Positions 24,044-32,828 of a stretch of DNA of 37,460 nt are shown here, piece after piece. Position numbers and translations under genes: made by a program. The stretch is from Holophagae bacterium (GTDB lineage: Bacteria > Acidobacteriota > Holophagae > Acanthopleuribacterales > Acanthopleuribacteraceae), in NCBI GenBank assembly GCA_030429565.1, contig JAUIFE010000044.1:1-37460 (forward strand). Reading direction: 5' to 3'. The notes beneath the pieces are model-generated. The model was given only the letters and a program-made list of their open reading frames with translations, was not told the DNA's origin and did not search any database. Position 1 is the stretch's first letter. Each line of letters opens with the position of its first letter.

Positions 24044-26343
24044 GGCGAAACCTCAAAGGTCGCGCTCAACCCTTCAGCCGCCATCACTTCGTCCGCCGAA
24101 TTCTGGAGCGCTAACTTGATCATTTCCAACTGACCGCTCCCCGCTTGTTTGGCACGGAAGGTGATTTCCGCCAAAATGCCCGAACCACTAAAGGGCTCCG
24201 CCGAGGTGCGTTGCGCCAGAACCATACTCAAGCGACCACGCGCGTTGTTCCATGCCGGCCGTAACAGCGGCTGCTCATCGCGAGCATCGAAAAACTGACC
24301 GATTTGCACCGATTCCGCTTGCAACACGTCGGGGTCGAAGCCAATCACGATTTCTCCCGATTTCAAATCTTCGACATTGGTCATAAACAGTTGCACCAAC
24401 ACCATATCGTCGGTACGCGCCGACAGATTCGGCGGCATGAACGACAACATCGCCGGTGGCGGCGGCGGTTCCTCTTCTTCAAGCACTTCTTCCGCCGGTG
24501 CATCCGCTTCAAGCACCTCGTTCTCAGGCGCTTGTTCCAGTACACCTTGCTCGCCGGAAGTAGCGGCACCGCCGTTGGTACGCGGAATCATGGCGCCGTT
24601 GTCGGATTTAGCCGCTTTTTCCGCTTCCTCTTTGGCCTTGGCGTAAAGGGAAGAGAGCCGCAAGCTGCTGACTTCATAGGGCGCGCGATCATTTTCGTTG
24701 ATGTCGGAGTCGCGGATAATAATGGGACGAATGGTCATAATAATGTCGGTCTGCGAAATGGTTTTTTCATCGTTGGAGAACAACCGACCCAGCATGGGAA
24801 TATCGGACAATCCGGGGATCCCACTCAGCGATTTCCGCTCGTCGTTGTTGAGCAAACCGGCCATCACATTGGTCTCACCGTCACGTAAACGAATCGTCGT
24901 GGTTACTTGGCGTTGTCCCAAAACCGGTTGTAGCCCGGCCGACAGCACCGAGGTCACACTCAACTCCAGCACCAAGGTAATTTCCTGGTTGAAGTGAACG
25001 CGCGGCTCCACCTTTATATTGATACCCACATCGTTGTAGTTAAACGAGGTCAGGGCTTGGTCGCCGACATTGTTAAAGCCTTGGTTACCCGCCAACTGCG
25101 CGCTGGTAAACGACGTACTGGCAATCGGGATACTTTGACCGATTTGGATACTGGCCTTTTCGCCGCTGGTCACGCGCATTGTCGGGTTGGCGACCTGGGT
25201 CGAATCCCCGTGTTCCTTGAGGAAATCAATCGCCAGCGCCGGCACCACCGTCAAGTAATCGTTGCTGTTCAGGCTGGGGAAAATGCCACGCAACCCGTTG
25301 GCGTCGGAATCGTTGTCGCTGCGGTCGAGCGGGTCGGCAATCACACCGGCGCGGTACAACGGCGTACTTTGGTTAACCGGATTCACCGGCAAAATGCCCA
25401 ATTTGCGCGAACGACTTTTGTTGACTTCCAACAGCTCCACCTCAAGAATGACTTCCGGTTTGGCTTTGTCGTTGGCAACAATGATTTGCTCGGCCAAGGC
25501 CACCTGCTCGGGCGTGCCTTTGACCGTGATCGCATTCAGCGATTCGTTTTCCGCGTATTCTTTAATGCCGCCCAAACGCTGCAAGTGCTGTTTCAAATCT
25601 TTGGGCGTAATATTGGACAGATAAAAAGTCCGAATGATTTGGTTGTCGTAGCGATCACGGTTGTTTTTGTTGTCTTCCAAAATCACAATCGTATTGTCGT
25701 CGATCACTTTAAAGAAATGGCGGTTGAGAACCATTAGGGTATCCAACGCCTTGAGAAAATCGAGGTTGCGCAAGTCGAGCGCGATCTTTTCATCGCGAAT
25801 TTTGGTATCGACCACAATGTTCACGTCGTAACCGCGACCCAAAGCCGTGTAGATATCGCGCACCGAAGTGGGTTTGCTGAAAATCAGGTCGAGCGAGCCC
25901 CAGGTGCGCGGATTGAGCTGCGGTAGGTTGCCGCGACCAATGCGTTCGGCCGACTCTTGAACCTTACGTCGCGCTTCCTTTTCCGCCGTCTCATCTTCCA
26001 GAATGCGTTCCGCCAATAGATGCGCTTGCCCGTTGCTCGGGTCCAGGTTCAACACGAGCTGCGTCTCGAACTTGGCTTCACCCAGTTGGCCGCGCTCATA
26101 GTAGTAATTGGCCTTGCGCAAGTGGTCGAGTGACGCCTTCACGCGCGCACGTTCCGCCTCTAACTTGGCTTTCGTGCTTTTCGGATCGTCTTTCAACACC
26201 TCCTGCCACAGCAGGTAGGCTTGATCCCAATTCTCGCTCCCCGTCGCTTTCACCGCATCGCGGTAGCTCTTCCGGTGAATACAACCGCCCGTAATAACCG
26301 CGACCAGGCACAGGCCGAGCAGTAGGCGTGATTGATAGCGCAT
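24040..26343 (-). CDS. gspD: secretin with N-terminal lipoprotein signal, TPR-like segment and C-terminal cohesin domain
   Basis: The secretin forms the outer-membrane gate of type II secretion or type IV pilus machines. The 767-residue precursor has a lipobox (AVITGGC) predicting lipidation, then helical repeats (about 25-125, with YYYERGQLGEAKFETQLVLN), an N0/STN-like domain, ring-building domains (IIRTFYLSNITPKDLKQHLQ) and the secretin core (VANPTMRVTSGEKASIQIGQ; LRDGETNVMAGLL). After an acidic, proline-rich linker (EEVLEEEEPPPPPAM), the last 130 residues look like a cohesin fold, ending GLSATFEVSP. A cohesin on a secretin is unusual outside a few deltaproteobacterial and acidobacterial lineages. 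Start at 26343 has GGAG five bases upstream. Could equally be named PilQ; the pseudopilins favour GspD. Confidence 0.9.
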   Translation of the reverse strand: MRYQSRLLLGLCLVAVITGGCIHRKSYRDAVKATGSENWDQAYLLWQEVLKDDPKSTKAKLEAERARVKASLDHLRKANYYYERGQLGEAKFETQLVLNLDPSNGQAHLLAERILEDETAEKEARRKVQESAERIGRGNLPQLNPRTWGSLDLIFSKPTSVRDIYTALGRGYDVNIVVDTKIRDEKIALDLRNLDFLKALDTLMVLNRHFFKVIDDNTIVILEDNKNNRDRYDNQIIRTFYLSNITPKDLKQHLQRLGGIKEYAENESLNAITVKGTPEQVALAEQIIVANDKAKPEVILEVELLEVNKSRSRKLGILPVNPVNQSTPLYRAGVIADPLDRSDNDSDANGLRGIFPSLNSNDYLTVVPALAIDFLKEHGDSTQVANPTMRVTSGEKASIQIGQSIPIASTSFTSAQLAGNQGFNNVGDQALTSFNYNDVGINIKVEPRVHFNQEITLVLELSVTSVLSAGLQPVLGQRQVTTTIRLRDGETNVMAGLLNNDERKSLSGIPGLSDIPMLGRLFSNDEKTISQTDIIMTIRPIIIRDSDINENDRAPYEVSSLRLSSLYAKAKEEAEKAAKSDNGAMIPRTNGGAATSGEQGVLEQAPENEVLEADAPAEEVLEEEEPPPPPAMLSFMPPNLSARTDDMVLVQLFMTNVEDLKSGEIVIGFDPDVLQAESVQIGQFFDARDEQPLLRPAWNNARGRLSMVLAQRTSAEPFSGSGILAEITFRAKQAGSGQLEMIKLALQNSADEVMAAEGLSATFEVSP

Positions 26344-26358
26344 GACAACTCCCGTCAC

Positions 26359-26961
26359 TTATTCAGACTCCAGATTGATCTCGATGCGTTCGTTTTGCCG
26401 CGTAAACACGAGCTGGACGGTTGGATAATCGAAATCCATCAGTTGGTATTTTTGATCAAAGGTCTCGCCCAAGCCGACCACCAACAGCTCCTCGTTCAAT
26501 TGAACCGCGAACTGAATCAGCCCATCCTCGTGGCTGGCGAGCACACCCAGTACCTTGCCGGGAAAGGTCGGTTTCTCCGGCTCGGGCGGCGTTTCTTCCG
26601 CCACCATTTGCGCCTGTGCCGCTTCCACCGCGGCCACACGCGCCTCTTCTAATTCTTCCTGACGGCGCTGGTGTTCGGCCACCACCGCTGGATCCGGACC
26701 GCCAAACAGGAACGGGTTGCGCGCCGCTTCATCAGGGTCTTTAACCGTCGTTTCCTTGGGGGCGAAGCTCAACTCCGGCAGGCGTTTAACCACCTCTATC
26801 GCTTTGTCGGCGCGCGAGCGGTCGGCCGCATTAATGCCGCCCATTTCCCGGCTGAACACACCCATCTCCGAGGCGCCGCCACCGAAATGGACGTAAAGGT
26901 TGCCAAGAATCAAAACGCCGACCACCGCCAGCATGACTTGAACGCGTTTCTTTTCGTTCAT
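26359..26961 (-). CDS. PilP/GspC-like inner-membrane protein
   Basis: The 200-residue protein has one N-terminal membrane helix (VQVMLAVVGVLILGNLYVHF), a long charged coiled region (HQRRQEELEEARVAAVEAAQ) and a C-terminal beta domain with FPGKVLGVLASHEDGLIQFA and LLVVGLGETFDQKYQLMDFD. This is the pattern of the PilP or GspC homology-region domain that contacts the secretin. Position directly before the secretin and right after a PilO-like gene supports this. The ATG overlaps the previous gene's stop by four bases. Low sequence conservation in this family limits certainty about which name fits. Confidence 0.75.
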   Translation of the reverse strand: MNEKKRVQVMLAVVGVLILGNLYVHFGGGASEMGVFSREMGGINAADRSRADKAIEVVKRLPELSFAPKETTVKDPDEAARNPFLFGGPDPAVVAEHQRRQEELEEARVAAVEAAQAQMVAEETPPEPEKPTFPGKVLGVLASHEDGLIQFAVQLNEELLVVGLGETFDQKYQLMDFDYPTVQLVFTRQNERIEINLESE

Positions 26962-27518
26962 GAGGCGCCGCCTTCAAAATAAGTTGCCAGCGAGAGTTGG
27001 ACCTCCACCGCATTGGCGCGTTCGCTTTCACCCTCAATCGACAGCCGCGTGATGATCAGAAACATCTCTGAAGTTTCGATTTTTTCAACAAAGGCGCGTA
27101 TGTCGCGATAACGCCCCATCAACGGTAGATCAATTTCGTAAAGCTCCAACTGATCCTCTTTAAGGGGACGCGTTTTGTAACGCACCTGGTCGAGCTGTAA
27201 GCCGTTTGCCTTCGCCTCGGCCGCCAAAAAGTCCGATATCGCCACCACCCGTTCTTCTTTTTGCTTGAGGTAATCACGACGGAAGCGACTCATTTCGCTT
27301 AGGTTACCTTGGTAACGCTGCAAGTGTTTGTTCACCAACCCCGAATCCAGTTCGCGTCGATCCAACTCCAAGCGCTGTACTTCCAAACGCGCTTCGCTGT
27401 TCTGCAGGATGGAGCTCTCCTCTTGAATGCCAAACACCCAAATTCCCGCGCAGATCAATGCCAACACCAGCGCCGTCAAACCCTGGTACAACTTGTTGTA
27501 AAGGAAGTTTTCCATCAT
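26958..27518 (-). CDS. pilO: PilO/GspM-like inner-membrane protein
   Basis: The 186-residue protein has a single membrane helix near the start (GLTALVLALICAGIWVFGI), a coiled coil (about 35-90), and a C-terminal ferredoxin-like domain with YEIDLPLMGRYRDIRAFVEK and LIITRLSIEGESE, typical of PilO. PilO and PilN form a heterodimer linking the cytoplasmic ATPase complex to the secretin. It overlaps both neighbours by four bases. Similarity to GspM exists because the folds are related, but gene order after a PilN-like gene favours PilO. Confidence 0.82.
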   Translation of the reverse strand: MMENFLYNKLYQGLTALVLALICAGIWVFGIQEESSILQNSEARLEVQRLELDRRELDSGLVNKHLQRYQGNLSEMSRFRRDYLKQKEERVVAISDFLAAEAKANGLQLDQVRYKTRPLKEDQLELYEIDLPLMGRYRDIRAFVEKIETSEMFLIITRLSIEGESERANAVEVQLSLATYFEGGAS

Positions 27519-28102
27519 GAGCGGCCGCCTTTATTGCGGAAACTGAACGATATCTCGAACAAAATTTGACCCGATCCCGACTGTTCATAACGCTCCGTTT
27601 CGAACTGAACATCGCCAAAGGAGGGGTGTGCTTGCAGTTGGCGAATGAAGGTAAGCTGGCTCTCTTTACTCCGTGCTTCCGCTTCCACAAAGATTTTTTG
27701 GTCGCCGCTTTTGCGCACGCGCCGCGCCGAACGCGGTTTAATCGCCAAAATACGTACATTGGTCGGTAATTGCCCGCTCAAATCGTCGAGTAAACTGCCC
27801 CAATGCGTGTCAAATCCCGCTTGAATCGAATCGAACTGGGTGACTTTTTTGCGGTACGTCGTCAGGTCGATGTCTGCCAATTCTTTAAGCGCTCGCGCCT
27901 GATCGCGATCCAATTCGCGACCTTTTTCCTCGAGGCTGTCGATTTTTTCGTGGGTTCGTTCGTTGCTTTGTTTGAGCCCGCTCCAGTGGAAGAGCAACGC
28001 CAGCGCCAACACGAAAAGCAAGGGATTCAGCACCCACAGCATCGGCAACGATTTGCCCGCCCGTTTAAACGGATGCGGCGAAAAGTTCATTGAGCCGTTC
28101 AT
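27515..28102 (-). CDS. pilN: PilN-like inner-membrane protein
   Basis: The 195-residue protein has a short cytoplasmic N-terminus (FSPHPFKRAGK), a membrane helix (MLWVLNPLLFVLALALLFHW), a coiled coil and a C-terminal alpha/beta domain containing LPTNVRILAIKPR and FIRQLQAHPSFGDVQFETER, the PilN pattern. PilN binds PilM through its N-terminal tail, which here is a short basic/proline stretch rather than the canonical INLLP motif. GGAGG precedes ATG 28102 by eight bases; the start overlaps the PilM-like gene by four bases. Confidence 0.82.
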   Translation of the reverse strand: MNGSMNFSPHPFKRAGKSLPMLWVLNPLLFVLALALLFHWSGLKQSNERTHEKIDSLEEKGRELDRDQARALKELADIDLTTYRKKVTQFDSIQAGFDTHWGSLLDDLSGQLPTNVRILAIKPRSARRVRKSGDQKIFVEAEARSKESQLTFIRQLQAHPSFGDVQFETERYEQSGSGQILFEISFSFRNKGGRS

Positions 28103-28905
28103 GCGCCACGCCTCCTAGCTGTTGGTTGCATCAGCAGTGTCTGGAAACGCTGCAGGGCGTTCCCCGCCAACGAAGGAACCTCGGTGCCTTCACGAAAGCG
28201 ACCCAACTCCATCCGCATCGTGGCAAGATCGCCGTCGTGGTCGTCGGTAAGCGTCCAAAGTTGCACCGTGCGGGTTGGCGGCGTTTCCTGCATAAACCCT
28301 TCCCAATCCGAATGGACCAGCGTTTGGATGTCCAGCGTTTCGTCAGCTTTGAGCGGCAAGCGACGCGTGCGAAACTGCACCAATCGACCCGCCTCATCCA
28401 TCTCCGCCAACACGTAAACATCGCGATACAAACCAATCGTCAAACGACCCCAACCCAACGGCGTTTCCGTCAGCAAGGTCGTCAGCAACCCGCCCACATA
28501 GCCGAGCTGCACACCTTTTTCTTGAAAAAAACCGTATACCCCGTCCAACCAAGGCTTGGGTAACGACATCGTCAGATAGGACAAATCGTCCGCCAGGGGA
28601 AAGTAACGAATCTCGGCCGCATCAACCGAATAACTTAGGTAACGCTTGAGGCGGAACAGTAAAAACGAGGTAAGCTCTTGGCCCTTAGCCGGTTGATCTA
28701 GTTTAAGCCGCAATGGGTGCAGTAAGTCGTCCATCAACAACAACCCCAGCCGTTTTTCCTGAAAGGCGCGTTCGTCGACAATTTCAGCGAGGTCCTGCGC
28801 CGCCGGCAACTCTCCGCGACAGGTCGTTTGCCGCGACCAGCCACCCTCGTGGCTGCCGAAACATTGTTTGGTGTTGAGGTAGATCCATGCGTTTTTGAAT
28901 TTCAT
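28099..28905 (-). CDS. PilM/GspL-like protein (divergent)
   Basis: The 268-residue protein occupies the PilM position between gspE and pilN. It has features of the actin-like PilM/GspL fold: EKRLGLLLMDDLLHPLRLKL, a conserved-looking ELTSFLLFRLKRYLSYSVDA (the helix that in PilM/GspL leads to the ATPase-binding surface), and WGRLTIGLYRDVYVLAEMDE. It is shorter than usual (about 350 residues), and no clear ATP-binding loop is seen, so it may be a scaffold without nucleotide. Identification rests mostly on gene order. Separated from gspE by 18 bases. Confidence 0.65.
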   Translation of the reverse strand: MKFKNAWIYLNTKQCFGSHEGGWSRQTTCRGELPAAQDLAEIVDERAFQEKRLGLLLMDDLLHPLRLKLDQPAKGQELTSFLLFRLKRYLSYSVDAAEIRYFPLADDLSYLTMSLPKPWLDGVYGFFQEKGVQLGYVGGLLTTLLTETPLGWGRLTIGLYRDVYVLAEMDEAGRLVQFRTRRLPLKADETLDIQTLVHSDWEGFMQETPPTRTVQLWTLTDDHDGDLATMRMELGRFREGTEVPSLAGNALQRFQTLLMQPTARRRGA

Positions 28906-28923
28906 CCCGTGGCTTCCCCGCCC

Positions 28924-30507
28924 TTATTCGATAAACGTAACTTTGTTGATTTCGTGCAGACTGGTCACCCCGCTTTTGAGGTGATCAATCGCCGATTGAC
29001 GCAAGAAAATCATGCCGCTGCGTTGCGCCAGCTCTTTGAGCTCGCGAATCGGACGCCGCTCGAGAATCGCCTCACGCACCTCGTCATTAAGGCGCAAAGC
29101 CTCGGCAATGACCGTTCGACCGCGATAGCCCGTGCCGTGACAAGCCATACAACCACGCCCTTCGTAAATCGTGACGCCGGCCAGCACCGAGGGATCAATC
29201 CCGGACATGTCCAGCTCTTCCGCACTCGGTTGGTACGGGCGCCGGCACTGTTGGCAAATCAAGCGAATCAACCGCTGCGCCAGCACCACATTCAGCGCTG
29301 AAACGAAGTTGTAGAGATCGACGCCCATGTTGACGAAGCGGCCAATCACGTCGATCACGTTGTTGGCGTGCACCGTCGTGAACACCAAGTGACCCGTCAG
29401 CGCCGATTGAATCGCGATTTGGGCCGTTTCCGTATCGCGGATCTCGCCCACCATGATCTTGTCCGGGTCGTGACGCAAAATCGAACGCAGCCCGCGCGCA
29501 AAGGTCAACTGCTTCTTCTCGTTAATGGGAATTTGGGTAATCCCTGGCAACTGATACTCGACCGGATCTTCGATCGTGATGATTTTGTCTTCGGTATTGC
29601 GAATCTCGGAGATACAGGCGTAAAGCGTGGTCGTTTTACCCGAACCCGTCGGCCCCGTCACCAACACCATGCCATAGGGTTCGCGAATGCTCTGCCGAAA
29701 ATCGCGAAGAACCTGACCGGAGAAACCCAGGTTGGGTAAGTTGAGGTTCTTGAGATCAGAGTTGGTCGATTCCTTGTCGAGAATACGAATAACCGCATTT
29801 TCACCGTGAATCGTCGGCATAATCGAGACCCGGAAATCAATCGGGCGACCTTTGACCTTCAGCTTGAAACGGCCGTCCTGCGGGATGCGTTTCTCGGCAA
29901 TATCTAGTTCGCTCATAACCTTGATCCGCGAAATAAGGGTCGTGTGGTATTTGCGATCAATCGGTTGCAGCGCTTCGTAGAGGACGCCGTCGATGCGAAA
30001 CTTAATCATGACCTTATCCATTTCTGTTTCGATATGGATATCGGACGCGCGCCGTTCCAGCGCATTGTAGATGGTGGTATCGACTAAACGCACCAACGGC
30101 GAACCGTCGTGCACCAAACGGTCGAGGTCGAGATCGTCGCCAAACTGTTCACCGTCCTCACTCTGACGGCGAAAATCACTGGTGGCTTCTTGGAGCATTG
30201 AGGCCGTGCTTTCCGATTCTTTGAGCACCGCCTCAATCCGATCCTTGGGTGCTACCACCAGCGTGATCCGTTTTTTGGTTAGCAGCTCGAGTTCTTCAAT
30301 TTCGTTGAGCAGTGATTGGTTGGAGAATGCCAAACGAAGCTGGTTCCCCTCTTGGCCGAGCGGTAAACAGGCGTAACGCAACATCATTTCGACCGGCATC
30401 AAGGACAGCGTTTCCCGATCGATTTTGAAGGCGGCCAGATCCGTGAAGGGGAGCTTTAACGCGGTAGCCAGCGCTTGAGCTTGTTCGACGGCGGTGGGTT
30501 CGGCCAT
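28924..30507 (-). CDS. gspE: type II secretion/type IV pilus assembly ATPase
   Basis: The 527-residue ATPase powers pseudopilus extension. Residues 1-150 form the N-terminal domain (LSLMPVEMMLRYACLPLGQE). The ATPase core has Walker A GPTGSGKTTTL near 289, the Asp box ITIEDPVEYQ, Walker B MVGEIRDTETAQIA and the His box GHLVFTTVHANN. A tetracysteine zinc domain near 417-460 (LICQQCRRPY and GCMACHGTGYRGR) is intact, as in GspE and PilB. ATG 30507 follows AGGAG, at slightly long spacing. GspF gene is 27 bases upstream. No twitching PilT-type ATPase is present in the window, which leans toward secretion rather than retractable pili. Confidence 0.95.
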   Translation of the reverse strand: MAEPTAVEQAQALATALKLPFTDLAAFKIDRETLSLMPVEMMLRYACLPLGQEGNQLRLAFSNQSLLNEIEELELLTKKRITLVVAPKDRIEAVLKESESTASMLQEATSDFRRQSEDGEQFGDDLDLDRLVHDGSPLVRLVDTTIYNALERRASDIHIETEMDKVMIKFRIDGVLYEALQPIDRKYHTTLISRIKVMSELDIAEKRIPQDGRFKLKVKGRPIDFRVSIMPTIHGENAVIRILDKESTNSDLKNLNLPNLGFSGQVLRDFRQSIREPYGMVLVTGPTGSGKTTTLYACISEIRNTEDKIITIEDPVEYQLPGITQIPINEKKQLTFARGLRSILRHDPDKIMVGEIRDTETAQIAIQSALTGHLVFTTVHANNVIDVIGRFVNMGVDLYNFVSALNVVLAQRLIRLICQQCRRPYQPSAEELDMSGIDPSVLAGVTIYEGRGCMACHGTGYRGRTVIAEALRLNDEVREAILERRPIRELKELAQRSGMIFLRQSAIDHLKSGVTSLHEINKVTFIE

Positions 30508-30534
30508 AAAAGGAACACTCCTGTACTGCGTCGC

Positions 30535-31740
30535 TTAGCGACCCATTAATTCGTAACTGTTAAACATCGGCAGGTACATCGAAAGCACCAGGAAGGCAAT
30601 CAGCATGCCGACCATCAGCAAAACCACCGGTGCGATTAGGTTGGAGATCAGTTCGAGCATGTCCTCGGCCTGCTCCTCACCGTTGTCGGCCAGGTACTCC
30701 AGCATTTCTTCCAACGTGCCCGTTTCTTCGCCGACACGCACCATTTCCCCAACCGACTCGTCTAAAAAAGTGTGGGTTTCCAGTGCTTCTTGGAACTTGT
30801 TACCCGATTCGACATCGCGCTGAACCGCTTTGAGTTGGACAGCCAGCGAGCGCGAAGGAATGGCGCCCGACAAGGTATTGATTGCTTGGGTCAGTGGCAC
30901 ACCACCGTTGAGCAGCAGGCGCAGCGTCCGCGCGAAAATGTTTTGGTTCTGCAGCATCCACAGTGTGCCCACTAAGGGCACACGCCGCAGCAGGTTCTCA
31001 AGCGCTTGAATGCCCTTGGGCGTTTGCGCGGCAACAAAACCGCCGATCACCGTCGCCGCCAGCAAGGCGCTAAAGGTGCCGAAGTAACTGTTGACCACCT
31101 CGGAAAACGAAATCACCAGCGCCGTCGACCAGGGCAAGGCTTCATTGCTGTTTTCGTACATCGAGGCGAACTCGGGCATGGCGCGCGTTAACATTATATA
31201 AAGGGCGCCCATCGCCGCCAGTAGCAGGATCATGGGGTAGGTCAGCGATTGAATAAACTTCTTGCGGGTGCGCCGCAACCGTTCCTCTTGGACAATAAAA
31301 CGTTCGAGCACTTCCACCAAGTTACCCGACTGTTCGCCGGCTTGCAGCAGCGCCGGGTAATAACGCGGAATCAGGTCGGAAAAGGAAGCAAAGGCCTCTG
31401 AAAGGGCCGCGCCTTTGGAGATTTGTTCGCGAATTTGTTCGAGTAAGTCGCGTAAGTTCGACTTTTTCATGCGCCGCAGCAAGATGTCGAGGCTTTCCAG
31501 CACCGGCAAACCGGCTTTGAGCAAGCCACGGAACTCGCGGTTAAACAGAATGAAACGGCGCACGGGAATTTTGCGGCGCAACCCAATCATCCCGCTGAGA
31601 TCGTACTGCGGTTTGACGTAAAAGACGAAGTAACCCTCATTGGTGTAGTGGGCCTTCACTTCCTGGAGCGAGGTGCCGTGAACAACGCGTTCGGTGACGT
31701 CGCCTTCGCCGGTGCCGAGTTTCACTTTAAATTGGGCCAT
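30535..31740 (-). CDS. gspF: type II secretion/type IV pilus inner-membrane platform protein
   Basis: The 401-residue protein has two GspF-type repeats, each with a helical cytoplasmic domain (FNREFRGLLKAGLPVLESLD and FARTLRLLLNGGVPLTQAIN) with the GEQSGNL / GEETGTL motif, and membrane helices around 165-190 (LTYPMILLLAAMGALYIML), 210-240 and the C-terminus (LIAPVVLLMVGMLIAFLVLS). This is the polytopic core that rotates or transmits motion from GspE. Start ATG 31740 after AGGAA; an in-frame upstream start would add 15 unconserved residues. It is the first gene of a ten-gene operon ending at 22532. Confidence 0.94.
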   Translation of the reverse strand: MAQFKVKLGTGEGDVTERVVHGTSLQEVKAHYTNEGYFVFYVKPQYDLSGMIGLRRKIPVRRFILFNREFRGLLKAGLPVLESLDILLRRMKKSNLRDLLEQIREQISKGAALSEAFASFSDLIPRYYPALLQAGEQSGNLVEVLERFIVQEERLRRTRKKFIQSLTYPMILLLAAMGALYIMLTRAMPEFASMYENSNEALPWSTALVISFSEVVNSYFGTFSALLAATVIGGFVAAQTPKGIQALENLLRRVPLVGTLWMLQNQNIFARTLRLLLNGGVPLTQAINTLSGAIPSRSLAVQLKAVQRDVESGNKFQEALETHTFLDESVGEMVRVGEETGTLEEMLEYLADNGEEQAEDMLELISNLIAPVVLLMVGMLIAFLVLSMYLPMFNSYELMGR

Positions 31741-32340
31741 AGAAAGGGGGTTCCTGCGGGATGCTGCCAAACGAGCGCGCGCCAAGGCGGGCGCTCAAAA
31801 TCGGCGAAGGTGGTGTCGGAGCGAGGGGCCGTGACAGTGGTGAGACGCACGCCGCTGCAACAAAGTCGAAAAAGGATCGGCTTCGGCGCAAAAAGAATGC
31901 GTTTGGACCGCCGCAAAGCAACGAAGGCGGAACGACAGATCCAAAACAAATGTCATGCGAAGCCAAACGACCGCATTGTAACACTCTTTTGAACCGAAAC
32001 TGCGCGATACGGCTTGATGAAATCGCGCAAAATGTTGAAGCGAAACATGTTGGAAAAAGCACAGGCGCATTGGAAAGTACGTTGCGCATTTTTACGAGAT
32101 GTTGCAACCCAACAAGTTGAGCGATTTCGCCGTCAAGCATCGCTTCGTTTAGGCTCAAGCCAACCGCCAAGCCAAGGCCGCCAAGAGTAACACCCCGCGC
32201 GCCAACCGGCCCGCAACGGGCACCGGCGACGGAACAGGTGCGCGGCAACGCCTAATCAAGCCCCCGCGTAAACCGCGTCATCACCCCACAAAAAAAGCTT
32301 GCCTTACCTTTGTGAACGTAGTGTAAGATATGGGCCGTGC
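31741..32340. other. intergenic region between gspF and tRNA-Thr
   Basis: Overlapping open frames on both strands in this stretch (one of 173 codons on the minus strand) show no domain, and no good start signal. I regard it as non-coding upstream DNA holding the gsp operon promoter and, at its right end, the tRNA promoter (TTGCCT near 32300 and TAAGAT near 32325 are weak candidates). Confidence 0.4.
31975..31983 (-). promoter_or_regulatory. possible promoter of the gsp/pil operon
   Basis: The minus strand reads TGTTACAAT, an extended -10 with one mismatch to TGnTATAAT; the -35 is not recognisable. It would start transcription near 31968, leaving about 230 bases of leader before gspF. Confidence 0.3.
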
Positions 32341-32413
32341 GCCGCTATAGCTCAGTTGGTAGAGTGACGGATTCGTAACCCGTAGGTCCCCAGTTCAACT
32401 CTGGGTGGCGGCA
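32341..32413 (+). tRNA. tRNA-Thr (anticodon CGT)
   Basis: A 73-base cloverleaf is clear. The acceptor stem GCCGCTA pairs with TGGCGGC (one G-U), followed by discriminator A. The D-arm is GCTC/GAGT with the AGTTGGTA loop, and the T-arm is CCCAG TTCAACT CTGGG. The anticodon loop is TTCGTAA, so CGT reads the ACG threonine codon. The anticodon stem has an A-C mismatch next to the loop (positions 31/39). CCA is not encoded. An intrinsic terminator follows at 32441. The AT-richer region with a recombinase begins right after it. Confidence 0.96.
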
Positions 32414-32440
32414 TTTTGAAAAACGTAGCTTCGTGAAGCG

Positions 32441-32473
32441 AAAGGGCAGTTGGTTTTCCAATTGCCCTTTTCT
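32441..32473 (+). terminator. intrinsic terminator of the tRNA-Thr gene
   Basis: The stem AAGGGCAGTTGG pairs with CCAATTGCCCTT across a TTTT loop and continues into TTTTCTC. It begins 28 bases after the tRNA 3' end. Confidence 0.88.
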
Positions 32474-32828
32474 CATTTAGAGACTCAACAACTGCAAACC
32501 CTTTAATTAAAGCCCTTTAGAGGGACCGCACTTTCGTCGAAAATTTTATCCGCCAGTCTTGACCATGAACCACAAGCGCCATGCCTGCGGGAAAATTGGG
32601 AGCCGCGCGCGGGGTTTTCTCGCTTTTTCTCGGTTTTATCTACAGAAAGCCAAAAACGGGTTACAAGCCAAGCTCCTAGTTTTTCTGATGTTACTCGGTG
32701 GTTCGAACAAGCAATTTGAAAAGTATCACACTTTTTGACTGCTCTCATCGGAATTTGAAATCAGCTCGTAACCCATTTTCTTTTGTTCTGTCGGAAAACA
32801 AATCCGCACCACTACAAACCCATATTTA
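32474..32828. other. gap between tRNA terminator and the first accessory gene
   Basis: About 350 bases. An 81-codon minus-strand frame (32503-32748) has no recognisable features. No copy of the tRNA 3' end, integrase gene or repeat was seen here. The minus-strand gene at 32829 ends at the right boundary; no clear terminator for it was found. Confidence 0.35.

Noticed and set aside
31727..32248. 173-codon minus-strand frame upstream of gspF
   Set aside because: It overlaps gspF's start, is not recognisable and has no start signal; probably chance in a GC-rich region.
32341..32473. tRNA-Thr as integration site with a repeated 3' end
   Set aside because: No second copy of the tRNA 3' end was found in the window, and large serine recombinases often do not use tRNA genes.
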